Positions 46,022-55,086 are shown, counted from the stretch's first letter. The stretch: 64,000 bases of DNA from Acetivibrio sp964564015 (GCA_964564015.1 CAZLZR010000008.1:1-64000); one strand, 5' to 3'. The notes: generated by a model not told the origin, from the letters alone. Numbers and translations: made by a program.

Positions 46022-47458
46022 TTAGAAACCTGATTTTATTTTTAATAATACCTGTTTCATAATTCCAAAGTCTATGGAATTAATAGCACCATTATTGTCA
46101 ACATCACCCGCCAACTCACCTTTTGGACTAGGGAAACTTTTAATCATACCCAATAAATACTGTTTTACGTATCCATAGTCTATAGAATTAAAACTACCGC
46201 TTCCATCAACATCACCAACTATATAACCTCCGCTTTGAGTTGAAGTTGGTGTAGGTGTAACTACTGGAGTTGGAGTTACATTACTTGTTGGGTTTACTCC
46301 ATTCATCATATTATGGAAATTACCGGTTGTGTATAACAATATCATCATTCTCAAGGCATTTCCAAAATAATGATAGCTTCCACTGTCTTTTACTTTCACA
46401 CATTCATTATAAAATGCTCTTGCAGTTTCGAGGTCTCCCGTCATAGCGCCTGCGGCTGCGCATGAGGTAAATGCTGCAGTATGCCACTGTCCTATAGTGT
46501 TTCCTGTAATTGTATAAGCATCTTTTACTTGATCTACTCCTACGTTCTTAAAGAATTTTGTGATAGTATCACAATTTGTCTTTGCTGCTGCTGTTCCGTA
46601 CCAACTGTAATCAATGGCTGTTCTCCATCCATAACGAATAGCGTCATATTTAAAGTCATATCCCATACCTGAAGCAGCTGTGCCCTGAGCTGTACACCAA
46701 TCAGGTACCAATCCCGTGTTGTTATTATATTGCTTTATATTATTAACAATTTCATAGCATTTATCTGCTACCTTTATCCATTCCTGATTTCCTGTAAATT
46801 CTGCAAAAACTCTGTACCATGCTGGTGAAAAATAAGAAGGATTGGTTACATTAGAACCACCCCAAGTATCCCCCGGCTTTAATACATATGAACCTCTTTC
46901 CACCATGTGGTTGAAGATGTTGTTTATAAGATTTCTCGCTTCTTCCCCATAGTTTACAGATCCGCTTGTACCCCATCTTTTTTGAGCAAAAACCAAAGCT
47001 AATGCTATATCTTCATCAGCGTCTGTCGCACCATTTTCACCACCATCACCACTGACGATATTACCGCTTGCGTCTATGTGCCATCCCATAACTCCACGAG
47101 AATTTTGGTATTTCTTCACATACCCATACAAATCGTTAAAAAGTGATTGTTCATTGAAATACACTGCAAGAATCAAACCATATCCCAAACCTTCCGATAC
47201 AGTATCGTAGCTTGTTCCGGCATCTCTCTGTACTCTCTTGAATCCACCTGCTCCACTTGAAGTAATATAAGTACTTTTCCACGATTGCCACTCTGATGCA
47301 AGCAATTGCTCTGCTGCTGCTTGATCTCCTGCTGCTGAACTGATCCCGAATGGATAACCGGGAGCTGCATAGCTTGTGCTTGCTGTGTAAGTTGATACTA
47401 CACAAAACATACTTAGAACTAAAGCAATTGCACAAACTAATGAAACAATTTTCTTCAT
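46022..47458 (-). CDS. Cellulosomal GH8 endoglucanase, CelA-like, with dockerin
   Basis: Secreted 478-residue inverting endo-beta-1,4-glucanase. A signal peptide (about residues 1-31, ending SYAA) is followed by the GH8 catalytic domain (about 33-385). Clear family motifs are GGFKRVQRDAGTSYDTVSEG, the PROSITE-type signature ATDADEDIALALVFAQKRW, and KYDAIRYGWRTAIDYSW. By position relative to Acetivibrio thermocellus CelA (Glu95, Asp278), the acid is Glu89 and the base Asp272 (inference). A Thr/Pro linker (TPTPVVTPTPT) leads to a dockerin at about 412-478 with Ser-Ile in both repeats. Its first repeat is almost identical to that of the GH5 enzyme. ATG with AAAGGAGAG. Confidence 0.95.
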   Translation of the reverse strand: MKKIVSLVCAIALVLSMFCVVSTYTASTSYAAPGYPFGISSAAGDQAAAEQLLASEWQSWKSTYITSSGAGGFKRVQRDAGTSYDTVSEGLGYGLILAVYFNEQSLFNDLYGYVKKYQNSRGVMGWHIDASGNIVSGDGGENGATDADEDIALALVFAQKRWGTSGSVNYGEEARNLINNIFNHMVERGSYVLKPGDTWGGSNVTNPSYFSPAWYRVFAEFTGNQEWIKVADKCYEIVNNIKQYNNNTGLVPDWCTAQGTAASGMGYDFKYDAIRYGWRTAIDYSWYGTAAAKTNCDTITKFFKNVGVDQVKDAYTITGNTIGQWHTAAFTSCAAAGAMTGDLETARAFYNECVKVKDSGSYHYFGNALRMMILLYTTGNFHNMMNGVNPTSNVTPTPVVTPTPTSTQSGGYIVGDVDGSGSFNSIDYGYVKQYLLGMIKSFPSPKGELAGDVDNNGAINSIDFGIMKQVLLKIKSGF

Positions 47459-47499
47459 TCTTATCTCTCCTTTATAATAAATTATTAATTTATATTATT

Positions 47500-47519
47500 A
47501 CTCCATCGCAAGATGGAAT
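47500..47519 (-). promoter_or_regulatory. Leader hairpin upstream of the GH8 gene
   Basis: On the minus strand ATTCCATC-TTGC-GATGGAGT forms a stem-loop about 42 bases before the start codon, matching the position and sequence of the GH5 leader hairpin. Confidence 0.5.
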
Positions 47520-47998
47520 ACTAATATTACTAGAGCCTGGTTAATACGGTGTAGCATATACTTCCACGAATTTGCTCAATTTCTTTCATTATCTCAGTAG
47601 TATTCACAAATATGTAATAGAAGAACGGTATTATTTTGTTTTACTTTGATTACAGACTCTTACTGACAACTGATTGAAAGTTTACACAGCTATAGTGCCA
47701 ACATCATCTAACAGTTCGTAATCATTTTAATCAATATACCCTTATTTGTTGATTTCATGTGATAATTATAGCGAGTATACGAATAATACAGAATTGAAAT
47801 CGCATATTAATATGAATTGTTGTTTTGAAGATAATTACAACGAAAAGAAATAACTAATGCATTGAATACTATAAGAGCACTAAAAAATACTAATCATATA
47901 ATATAATTTATCAATTTACAATCCTTTTAATTTTACCTTGCCAAGAACACTAATGTCAAGTAAGTGCTGTTAATATCAACTAATTTTGGATTTAAATT
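47520..47998. other. Upstream region of the GH8 gene
   Basis: About 480 AT-rich bases without a supported gene, between the GH8 leader and the stop of the zinc-protein gene. It must contain the GH8 promoter, but no consensus is confidently assignable. Confidence 0.5.
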
Positions 47999-48229
47999 TT
48001 AATATGAGCTTTCCCTGTTTTCAAGCGCTTCTTTTTGTGCCTTATATGCTTTGATAATATTCAAATCATTTATTTCCGGCACACTCAATTCATTTCCACA
48101 CTCTTTGCAATATGGAACATGAGCACCATAAGTAAAAGCAATATCATCTAAATCAACTTTAACTATTTCATTACGAATTTCAAATTCAACATCTTTAAAG
48201 CAATTTTCGCAAAAAGCAATTCTCTCCAT
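47999..48229 (-). CDS. Small YgiT-type zinc-finger protein
   Basis: 76-residue protein with two CxxC pairs (CENC at residues 7-10 and CKEC at 41-44), likely binding one zinc. It resembles the N-terminal zinc domain of MqsA/YgiT-type proteins but has no helix-turn-helix domain. The C-terminal helix is charged (IIKAYKAQKEALENRESS). No toxin partner is adjacent. ATG with GGGGAGAA upstream. Family placement is from the Cys pattern only. Confidence 0.65.
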   Translation of the reverse strand: MERIAFCENCFKDVEFEIRNEIVKVDLDDIAFTYGAHVPYCKECGNELSVPEINDLNIIKAYKAQKEALENRESSY

Positions 48230-48392
48230 TTAATATTCTCCCCTACTTATTTGTTCCTTCATCCACCATTATTTCCAGACTACCGGATATTAAACAAAAT
48301 TATAAAACATAAGTTAATTATATTATAGCATAAAATGATGCTCAAATAATATAATTAATAAATTATGAACCCACATTTTCAATTATTTATTT

Positions 48393-50837
48393 TCAGTATA
48401 ACGGAACGGTAATTTTATATTCCATACCTGCTCCTTTGCTGGTATTAAACTCAATATTTCCCTTTAGTTTATGCACTTCATTTTTTACTGTTGACAAACC
48501 AATTCCTCTTCCTGATAATTCATCAACAACTTGGGCAGTCGTTATTTCATCAACAAAAATCAAGTTTAATACTTCCTTATTACTTAATCTGTTTATATTT
48601 TCACTCGTTCGTATACCGTTGGCTACCACCCAATCTCTAATTTCTTCAGCACTAATACCTTGTCCATCATCACTAATTGTAATAACTATTGAAGCACATT
48701 CTTCCTCTACAAGACATGTTACCGTTGCGTATTCATCCTTTCCTGCCTCTATCCTGTCGTCAGGATGTTCTATTGCATGGCTTGCAATATTTCTGAATAT
48801 ATGTACCAAGGATCTTGCAAATTCTCCATAAATATCCGGATCCACTAATATCTTTTCATCATATTCCACTTTTAACGGGTAAATTTTTTTACCTAATCTT
48901 TCAGTCATTCTTAAAAGATATTCCGGATAAGTGCGCAATAGTTCTCCAAAAGGCCTTAATCTGAGTGATCTGACTAGAGGCAAAAGAACATCACTGTCTT
49001 CTTTAGAAAGCACTGACTTCATTTTATTTTCTATCTCAATAATCCTATTCTTTTCAATGCACACCTTACCTTTTCCTTCAAAGAACTCTTCTCCTACAAT
49101 TTTCTTTAAAACTTCCATATCTTTAGACAGAGTTATTTTAAAATCAAAACCGTCTATAAGATTTTGCAAATCAACTTTGGATTTTTTATCAATACTTTTT
49201 TTAAACTCAAACACTCTGTCTTCAAAATTCTGCAATATCGACACAGTATTTGCGAGATAAAAATTTGCAAAACTACCTTTGTAAGTATGAATCTGGCGAT
49301 ATATCTCCATAACTATGTATTCAAAGGGCTGGTTGTTGTTCATAATTTCCTTAATTCTACTATCAACAAATCTATTATATTGATCTATGCAATCAAAAAA
49401 GTCGCCTTGGTTGGTTACAACCTTGACCACCATTTTCAGCACTCTGCGTTCTTCTTCCATCTTGCGTTCAAGCAGACTCTTTTCTGTATTATCAGTTAAA
49501 ATAACCATAACCTTTTTAAGATTCTCATTTGCATGTGAATTAATAATTTTATACTCTATGTGAATATCTCTCCCATTTATTTCTATCCGATCAGGAATAA
49601 GTGAAATATACGCATCCCTTTTTATAGCGTCCTTTTCCTCAAAAATGTTAATAAAAGCTTCATCAATAAGCTTTATGTTTTCTTCATCATCGGGAAAGAT
49701 TAAAGTAGAAAATTTGTTGTTCTCCAAATTATTTCCAAATATTTTTGAACATTCAAAGCTGTACTCACTATCAATTATAAGATCTTGTCCAAATGATAAA
49801 AAACCCTGTCCCGCATTATCCAATAGATTACGGATTGAGGCTGTCCTGTTTTGTACAACCTGCTCAAGAAATTCATTCTTATCAATCTGATGGTGATAAT
49901 TCTTCTCTAATACCTTGAACAGGTTATCTATTTCATCATACGCTTTGCTTATTTCCTCATTTTTTGCATTAACAAGCAAGTGCATAATCAAATTGTTCAG
50001 TGCTGCATTTATCTGTCCTAAAAATATCTCAAGAATTTTTTCATACTGACCCAACCCATCTCCTTGTAAGTACAGAACTCCTTGGAAATTAAAGCATTCA
50101 TTTATCAGTGGCAATATGATACCTTTTTCAATTCTGACAATGTTATTTGTTGCTCTTGCTTCATCGAGATAATTTTTTATAGAAGGGTAATCGTCAAACA
50201 GGAATTTTTCGAAATCTTTATCATATATTCCGGCACCTTTAAAAATATCCTTTTGTAAAATATTTATTCTGTTGTTCTGATATATTAGAATAAACCCACT
50301 TTCAAATTCAATAATATTCCGTACTTCCTGCAATATACCATTTATTACATCTTCTATAGGTTTAATCTGATATATACTGGACATTGATTTTATTATTGCA
50401 TTAAGGCTATCATTAAATCGCTTTATTGTTTTCATCTGCATAACTGATTTTTTTGCGGATTCAACCATCAGAATTAATTGATCAAATCTGTCGGACTTTT
50501 CGCAGTAAGCTTGAATTTCAAATGCTTTTATAGTAAGCAATGGAGGGGCTATATCCTTGTGTCCTGTAAGAAGTATAATATAGATATCCGAATTGAATTC
50601 CCGAACCATTTTGATTACTTCATCCCCATGTATATTCTGCATCAGGTAGTCCAAAATCAAAATATCGAAATGCTCTTCTTTTAATAACTTAATTCCATCT
50701 AAAGGATCTGTTACCCCTTCACACTTATAACCATTTCGCTTTAAAATAATAGATACGGAATTGACAATACCGATCTCATCATCAATTATTAGTATTCTAT
50801 TTTCTGTTGATGAATCGTTTACTTTTGTTTTCCTCAT
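48393..50837 (-). CDS. Hybrid signalling kinase: REC, GAF-like, PAS-like, HPt and CheA-like ATPase
   Basis: 814-residue cytoplasmic protein with no membrane helix. Residues of about 13-125 are a receiver domain with acidic pair Asp19/Asp20, phospho-acceptor Asp63, Thr91 and Lys114. A GAF-like domain (about 155-285), a coiled coil and a PAS-like domain (about 330-455) follow. An HPt-like helical region has His517 (IHTYKGSFANF, the HxxKG motif). The C-terminal part is a GHKL ATPase with an N-box (HIFRNIASHAIEHP), ISDDGQGIS and ELSGRGIGLSTVKNEV. There is no DHp dimerisation helix and no CheW-like P5 domain, so it resembles a CheA core detached from chemotaxis coupling. ATG at 50837 is chosen because GGAGGT lies 7 bases upstream. 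No partner regulator gene is adjacent. Confidence 0.82.
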   Translation of the reverse strand: MRKTKVNDSSTENRILIIDDEIGIVNSVSIILKRNGYKCEGVTDPLDGIKLLKEEHFDILILDYLMQNIHGDEVIKMVREFNSDIYIILLTGHKDIAPPLLTIKAFEIQAYCEKSDRFDQLILMVESAKKSVMQMKTIKRFNDSLNAIIKSMSSIYQIKPIEDVINGILQEVRNIIEFESGFILIYQNNRINILQKDIFKGAGIYDKDFEKFLFDDYPSIKNYLDEARATNNIVRIEKGIILPLINECFNFQGVLYLQGDGLGQYEKILEIFLGQINAALNNLIMHLLVNAKNEEISKAYDEIDNLFKVLEKNYHHQIDKNEFLEQVVQNRTASIRNLLDNAGQGFLSFGQDLIIDSEYSFECSKIFGNNLENNKFSTLIFPDDEENIKLIDEAFINIFEEKDAIKRDAYISLIPDRIEINGRDIHIEYKIINSHANENLKKVMVILTDNTEKSLLERKMEEERRVLKMVVKVVTNQGDFFDCIDQYNRFVDSRIKEIMNNNQPFEYIVMEIYRQIHTYKGSFANFYLANTVSILQNFEDRVFEFKKSIDKKSKVDLQNLIDGFDFKITLSKDMEVLKKIVGEEFFEGKGKVCIEKNRIIEIENKMKSVLSKEDSDVLLPLVRSLRLRPFGELLRTYPEYLLRMTERLGKKIYPLKVEYDEKILVDPDIYGEFARSLVHIFRNIASHAIEHPDDRIEAGKDEYATVTCLVEEECASIVITISDDGQGISAEEIRDWVVANGIRTSENINRLSNKEVLNLIFVDEITTAQVVDELSGRGIGLSTVKNEVHKLKGNIEFNTSKGAGMEYKITVPLY

Positions 50838-51135
50838 TCCATATACCTCCAAATTATCAGAAAATAATCACGAGTACCTACTCATAAAATAAAGGCTCTA
50901 TACTTTTGAAAACATCGAACAGTAAAGCAGAACGGGCAAAACTTTTATTATTTATTCTTCAAACAAGCAGTGCAACACTGCGAAACGACTATCTTAAACG
51001 CATTAAAATCTTTTTGAATTCATAATAGCTATATTGAACTCAATTAAGATTTTGCATTACGCTTCAGTTTCCTTGACCAATTATCCTGAAAATTTGATTT
51101 GTTATTGTAATATCATTTCACGATTAATATAAAAC
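50838..51135. other. Intergenic region between recX and the hybrid kinase
   Basis: About 300 AT-rich bases. A short palindrome GAGTACCTACTC lies near 50872-50883, and TGCAACACTGCGAAAC near 50970 vaguely recalls repeat B, but it does not align well enough to call. No gene is supported. Confidence 0.4.
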
Positions 51136-51756
51136 CTATTCATCATGCTTTATATTATAAAGACACTTCTTAATCATCTCAAGGCAAAAACCTCTATGCA
51201 TTAAAAAAGAAATTACTTTTATCTCAACTTTAGGATCTGACAAATCGTATTTGCCGAACTTTTTTCTGACAAGTCTCTCTATAATTGTAACTTCATCATA
51301 TTCAAAATTCTCTAACACTTCATCTATAATATCGTCAGTAATGCCTCTATTACTTAGCTCCATTCTTAACATTTTTTTCGATTTTGGCTTAAGTTTGCTT
51401 CGCTCAAATACAAATTTCTGAGCATAAATCTTATCATTTACATAGCCAATAGCTTTCAGGTCATCTATTACATTTCTGATTGTTTCCTCATCAAACCCCT
51501 TTGACTCTAATTTGATAAATAGTTCTTTTTCACTCAAAAGTTTTAAGGAAATATATTTTATAGCTTTTGATCTGGCGTTCTTAAGCAATACTTCTTTTCT
51601 TATGTAATATAATTCTTCGTCAGAAATTTCATTTTTCTCATAAAGACCAAGCCTTAAGTATTCTTCCTCAGGCATTGAAAATGCATATTGAGAGTCAATG
51701 AATACCGATACCATATCCTTATTTTTCTTATTTTTTTCAAATGAAGTTATAACCAT
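51136..51756 (-). CDS. recX: RecX family regulatory protein
   Basis: Modulator of RecA filaments. The 206-residue, highly helical protein consists of an N-terminal strand region and the three-helix repeats typical of RecX (LSEKELFIKLESKGFDEETI, YVNDKIYAQKFVFERSKLKPKS, RGITDDIIDEVLENFEYDE). It lies downstream of recA on the same strand, separated by about 530 bases that hold repeats B and D, so cotranscription is uncertain. ATG at 51756 with AGGTGG. The GTG at 51765 overlaps the ribosome binding site. Confidence 0.88.
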   Translation of the reverse strand: MVITSFEKNKKNKDMVSVFIDSQYAFSMPEEEYLRLGLYEKNEISDEELYYIRKEVLLKNARSKAIKYISLKLLSEKELFIKLESKGFDEETIRNVIDDLKAIGYVNDKIYAQKFVFERSKLKPKSKKMLRMELSNRGITDDIIDEVLENFEYDEVTIIERLVRKKFGKYDLSDPKVEIKVISFLMHRGFCLEMIKKCLYNIKHDE

Positions 51757-51964
51757 ATTGACCACCTAAATATAATAAATTAATTTCCGTTTTGTAATAA
51801 TGAAAAATATCTTTAAAAAAATTCGTTCTACTGTAAATAATGTAGAATTCTGACTTTTTCTTTCATTTTACTTCAATGCCATAAATAAATCAAATAATTT
51901 TGGTCGTGCACATGCATATTCAAGAAGTGCACTCCGTCAAACGTACCCTTTACTCCGGGTGTAT

Positions 51965-52069
51965 ATAATAAATGTTAAGAAAAATATTCCAGAAACTTAA
52001 GTTTCGCAGCCTGGTCGTTCCGCTGCGCTGCACTGCTCGGCCATGCAACCTGGTTTAGAGCCTGTAAAT
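51965..52069 (+). repeat. Dispersed repeat family B, copy 1
   Basis: About 105 bases, including the perfect palindrome GAAACTTAAGTTTC and a GC-rich tract (GCAGCCTGGTCGTTCCGCTG), are repeated at 60112-60214 (same strand) and 56439-56533 (opposite strand). The GC content stands out against the AT-rich surroundings. It lies in the recA-recX gap, and the rest of that gap has no gene. Confidence 0.85.
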
Positions 52070-52143
52070 ACTCCTCGGGGTCGAGCAAAACTCGCTTCGC
52101 TCAAACAATGCTCTCCCTTTCCTCGTCGTATTAACAGGCTCTA
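52056..52143. repeat. Inverted repeat TAGAGCCTGT / ACAGGCTCTA enclosing 68 bases
   Basis: Perfect 10-nt arms (52056-52065, 52134-52143) enclose a comparatively GC-rich segment that is absent from the other copies of repeat B. The left arm is part of repeat B, so this may be a nested insertion or a long stem-loop. Confidence 0.5.
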
Positions 52144-52147
52144 CAAC

Positions 52148-52199
52148 TTGCTTCACAATGTTTCTTCCATATTTTTCTTCACTAAAAAACATGCACCCC
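52148..52199 (+). repeat. Dispersed repeat D, copy 2
   Basis: Begins TTGCTTCACAATGTTTCTTC and matches 24990-25041 with about five differences or gaps. It lies directly after the repeat B complex and before the recA terminator. Confidence 0.7.
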
Positions 52200-52243
52200 T
52201 TTACTCCACCAAAACAAACACGGCAATTTCCTTAACATCAAAT

Positions 52244-52266
52244 AAGACACCTTAGCCAGGTGCCTT
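52244..52266 (-). terminator. Putative terminator of recA
   Basis: AAGACACCT and AGGTGCCTT arms form a stem with a short loop 24 bases past the recA stop. The T-tract is weak. Confidence 0.6.
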
Positions 52267-52289
52267 ATTGTATTTTGCTTGCAGATTTA

Positions 52290-53345
52290 TTACTCTTCAA
52301 CTTCTAGATCTAAATCGTCATCATCATCTTCTTCGATATGGGCATCTATACTTTTTATAAAAGCCTGATTATAATTTTCTCTTATTTTAGCCTCAATCTC
52401 ATTTAATATTGCAGCATTTTCGAAGAGGAACTGTTTTGCGTTTTCCCTTCCCTGCCCAATTTTCTGATTATTGTATGAGAACCATGCGCCACTTTTATTA
52501 ACGATATCGAGATTAACTGCAACATCTAAGATACTACCTTCCTTTGATATACCTTTTCCGTAAATGATATCAAATTCAGCCTCTTTAAAAGGAGGAGCAA
52601 CCTTGTTTTTTACAACTTTAACTTTGGTTCTGTTACCAATAACATCAGTACCTTGCTTTATAGCTTCAATTCTTCTGACATCAAGTCTTACTGATGAATA
52701 GAACTTCAAAGCTCGTCCGCCCGGAGTAGTCTCAGGATTACCGAACATAATACCTACTTTTTCTCTTAGCTGGTTAATAAAAATAGCTGTTGTTTTTGAC
52801 TTATTTATTACCCCTGACAACTTTCTTAAAGCCTGGGACATAAGCCTTGCCTGTAGTCCTACATGAGCATCTCCCATTTCACCGTCTATTTCAGCCTTTG
52901 GAACCAATGCCGCTACCGAGTCGATAACTATTACATCTATTGCACCACTTCTCACCAAAGCTTCAGCAATCTCTAATGCCTGCTCACCTGTGTCCGGTTG
53001 TGATACAATCAAATTGTCTATATTAACACCAAGTTTTTTTGCATATACAGGATCTAACGCATGCTCTGCATCAATAAACGCTGCTTCTCCACCTGCTTTT
53101 TGTGCTTCGGCTACAATATGCAGTGCAACTGTTGTCTTACCGGAAGACTCAGGTCCAAATATTTCTACTATTCTTCCCCTTGGAACTCCACCAACACCTA
53201 GTGCAATGTCAAGCCCCATGGCACCGGTAGGTATGGTCTCTATATTCATATGGGTATTTTCACCCAACTTCATAACCGCTCCCTTACCAAACTGTTTTTC
53301 AATCTGACCTAATGCCATTTCCAACGCTTTTTTCTTTTCAATCAT
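52290..53345 (-). CDS. recA: Recombinase RecA
   Basis: Forms ATP-dependent filaments on single-stranded DNA, catalyses strand exchange and triggers LexA self-cleavage. 351 residues with Walker A GPESSGKT at 64-71, Walker B VIVIDSVAALVP, the L1 and L2 regions (GDAHVGLQARLMSQALRKL, FINQLREKVGIMFGNPETT) and a strongly acidic C-terminus (EEDDDDDLDLEVEE) typical of RecA. ATG at 53345 with AGGAGG. It has its own promoter with a DinR/LexA box, so it is SOS-inducible. Upstream lie murJ and cinA on the same strand. Confidence 0.98.
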   Translation of the reverse strand: MIEKKKALEMALGQIEKQFGKGAVMKLGENTHMNIETIPTGAMGLDIALGVGGVPRGRIVEIFGPESSGKTTVALHIVAEAQKAGGEAAFIDAEHALDPVYAKKLGVNIDNLIVSQPDTGEQALEIAEALVRSGAIDVIVIDSVAALVPKAEIDGEMGDAHVGLQARLMSQALRKLSGVINKSKTTAIFINQLREKVGIMFGNPETTPGGRALKFYSSVRLDVRRIEAIKQGTDVIGNRTKVKVVKNKVAPPFKEAEFDIIYGKGISKEGSILDVAVNLDIVNKSGAWFSYNNQKIGQGRENAKQFLFENAAILNEIEAKIRENYNQAFIKSIDAHIEEDDDDDLDLEVEE

Positions 53346-53370
53346 TTTTTCATCCTCCTAAAGAAACATC

Positions 53371-53382
53371 GAACATGTGTTC
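53371..53382. promoter_or_regulatory. LexA (DinR) SOS box of recA
   Basis: GAACATGTGTTC is a perfect dyad matching the Gram-positive consensus GAAC-N4-GTTC. It lies 7 bases downstream of the -10 hexamer, covering the expected transcription start. Confidence 0.9.
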
Positions 53383-53389
53383 TTATTTC

Positions 53390-53418
53390 ATTATACACTA
53401 TTCATTTTTTGGAGTCAA
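53390..53418 (-). promoter_or_regulatory. Sigma-A promoter of recA
   Basis: On the minus strand TTGACT (53413-53418), a 17-base spacer and a perfect TATAAT (53390-53395), directly upstream of the SOS box. Confidence 0.88.
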
Positions 53419-53468
53419 CATCTTTTGTACTTTTTTATCCAATAATTTATGGGAATCTCCCATAATCA

Positions 53469-55049
53469 TTATCGTGCTATGATTTTCTTTAATTTACTCA
53501 CAAGCATATTCTTAAAATAGTTGGCTTCTTCAACTTTTAGCAACAACACTACTGCAAAATAGACAAATACCCCAACCAATATTTCCAACATCAGATTTAT
53601 AAACTGTAATACTTTCGAGCTTACCTCTGCCGGAATAACCATATTCAGCAAAAACAACACAATGCCCATAACTAATGAAGACGGTATAACCTTTATAAGA
53701 AACGTAATTAACTTATCAAGGTAAATTCCTTTCATCTTCTTGTTTAGCATTGACAGCAACAAAACAGCATTGACAACACTTACAAGCGAGTACGAAAGAG
53801 CCATTCCGCTTACTCCAAGATTCGTCGTTCTCAGAAATATACTGCTCATTATCATATTTAGAACTATTGTACTTATACCGATAAACAGAGGTGTTTTAGT
53901 GTCGTTGTCTGCATAAAAAGCCCTGTTCAGAATGGTCACTATGGATTGACTGAGCAGTGCAATGGAAAAAAACATGAGAGCACTGCCGGCAGTAATTACC
54001 GCCTCTTCATCAAACTTATTGGTAAATTTGAATATGGTTCTTATGATAGGTTCTCTTAGTACAATAAACCCCACCCCAGCCGGAATGGTCATAAGAAGCA
54101 CAGATTTTACCCCTTTCATAAGTGTATCCTTATACTCTTTAACTTTTCCGGTTGCCAGGTCTGAAGACAGGCTTGGAAGCATTGCAATACCCATTCCCTG
54201 AGCAAAGACTCCATAAGGCATCTGCCATGTTCTGTCTGCAGCATTGAGTGCTGTAAGGCTCCCCGCTGAGAACTGCAAAGCAAAGGAAGATGTTATAAGG
54301 GCATTTATCTGAACAACAGCCGAGGACAATATCGAAGGTATGGCCAGTTTAAAGAGTTTTATAAATCCCTCATGCTTAAGGAAAAACTTCGGTTTGTATA
54401 ATTTGAAGTTTTTCCTTGCAAAGGAAAATTGGAAGACAAAATATATAAAAGCACTTGCCATAACTCCATATGCAACACCTTTAATTCCCCACCGGCTTCT
54501 GCTGAACCAAAAAATACTCAGAGCACTTCCCAAATTGTAAATAGACGGCCCGTAAGCTGCCGCCGCAAATCTCTGATAGGCATTTAATACTCCGTTTGAT
54601 AGTCCTGCCAGCATTAAAAATGCTACTGAAGGAAACAATATTCTTGTAAGCTCTATAGCTAAATTCATATCAACTTTTGTATTATTCTGTGCCATTATAG
54701 CCACAAGCTGTGGTGCAAATATAACCCCTGCCAAACACACAAAAACCATTGCTACCATTACTACATTAATAAAAGTCCCTACAGCCTTCCAACCATTTTC
54801 CTCATCTTTTTTTGCAATATATCCTGACAATATTGGAATTAGCGCTGCAGATATAGCTCCTCCAACGAGAAGGTCATACATTAATCCCGTAACCTTAAAC
54901 GCAAGGTTATAAGCATCCGCCACCTCATTAACTCCAATCAGGCTGGGTACGAGTACTTCTCTTAAAAAACCGGTCAACCTGCTAAAAACTATTGAAGACA
55001 TAACAATAGCCGCGGCTCCTGTCAGCTTCTTATTTTGCGTATTTTCCAA
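53469..55049 (-). CDS. murJ: Lipid II flippase MurJ
   Basis: Polytopic membrane protein (526 residues, about 14 predicted helices) of the MOP superfamily that flips lipid II to the outer leaflet for peptidoglycan synthesis. Characteristic parts are SRLTGFLREVLVPSLIG near the N-terminus, PSILSSAVVQINALITSSFA, and a loop rich in conserved residues (TWQMPYGVFAQGMGIAMLPS). TTG at 55049 is the start, 8 bases after GGAGG; the GTG at 55064 lies before that site. Only 37 bases separate it from the upstream cinA stop, so the two are likely cotranscribed. Confidence 0.9.
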   Translation of the reverse strand: MENTQNKKLTGAAAIVMSSIVFSRLTGFLREVLVPSLIGVNEVADAYNLAFKVTGLMYDLLVGGAISAALIPILSGYIAKKDEENGWKAVGTFINVVMVAMVFVCLAGVIFAPQLVAIMAQNNTKVDMNLAIELTRILFPSVAFLMLAGLSNGVLNAYQRFAAAAYGPSIYNLGSALSIFWFSRSRWGIKGVAYGVMASAFIYFVFQFSFARKNFKLYKPKFFLKHEGFIKLFKLAIPSILSSAVVQINALITSSFALQFSAGSLTALNAADRTWQMPYGVFAQGMGIAMLPSLSSDLATGKVKEYKDTLMKGVKSVLLMTIPAGVGFIVLREPIIRTIFKFTNKFDEEAVITAGSALMFFSIALLSQSIVTILNRAFYADNDTKTPLFIGISTIVLNMIMSSIFLRTTNLGVSGMALSYSLVSVVNAVLLLSMLNKKMKGIYLDKLITFLIKVIPSSLVMGIVLFLLNMVIPAEVSSKVLQFINLMLEILVGVFVYFAVVLLLKVEEANYFKNMLVSKLKKIIAR

Positions 55050-55086
55050 ATAAAATTCCTCCACTACTGGTGCTTTTATGTAATTC

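Noticed and set aside
43754..47458. GH5 and GH8 genes as a single operon
   Set aside because: A strong terminator follows the GH8 gene and about 500 bases separate the two, each with its own leader hairpin, so separate transcription is more likely.
52043..52255. 70-codon plus-strand frame beginning MQPGLEPVNTPRGRAK
   Set aside because: Runs through repeat B, the inverted-repeat segment and repeat D; its composition reflects the GC-rich repeats rather than a conserved protein.
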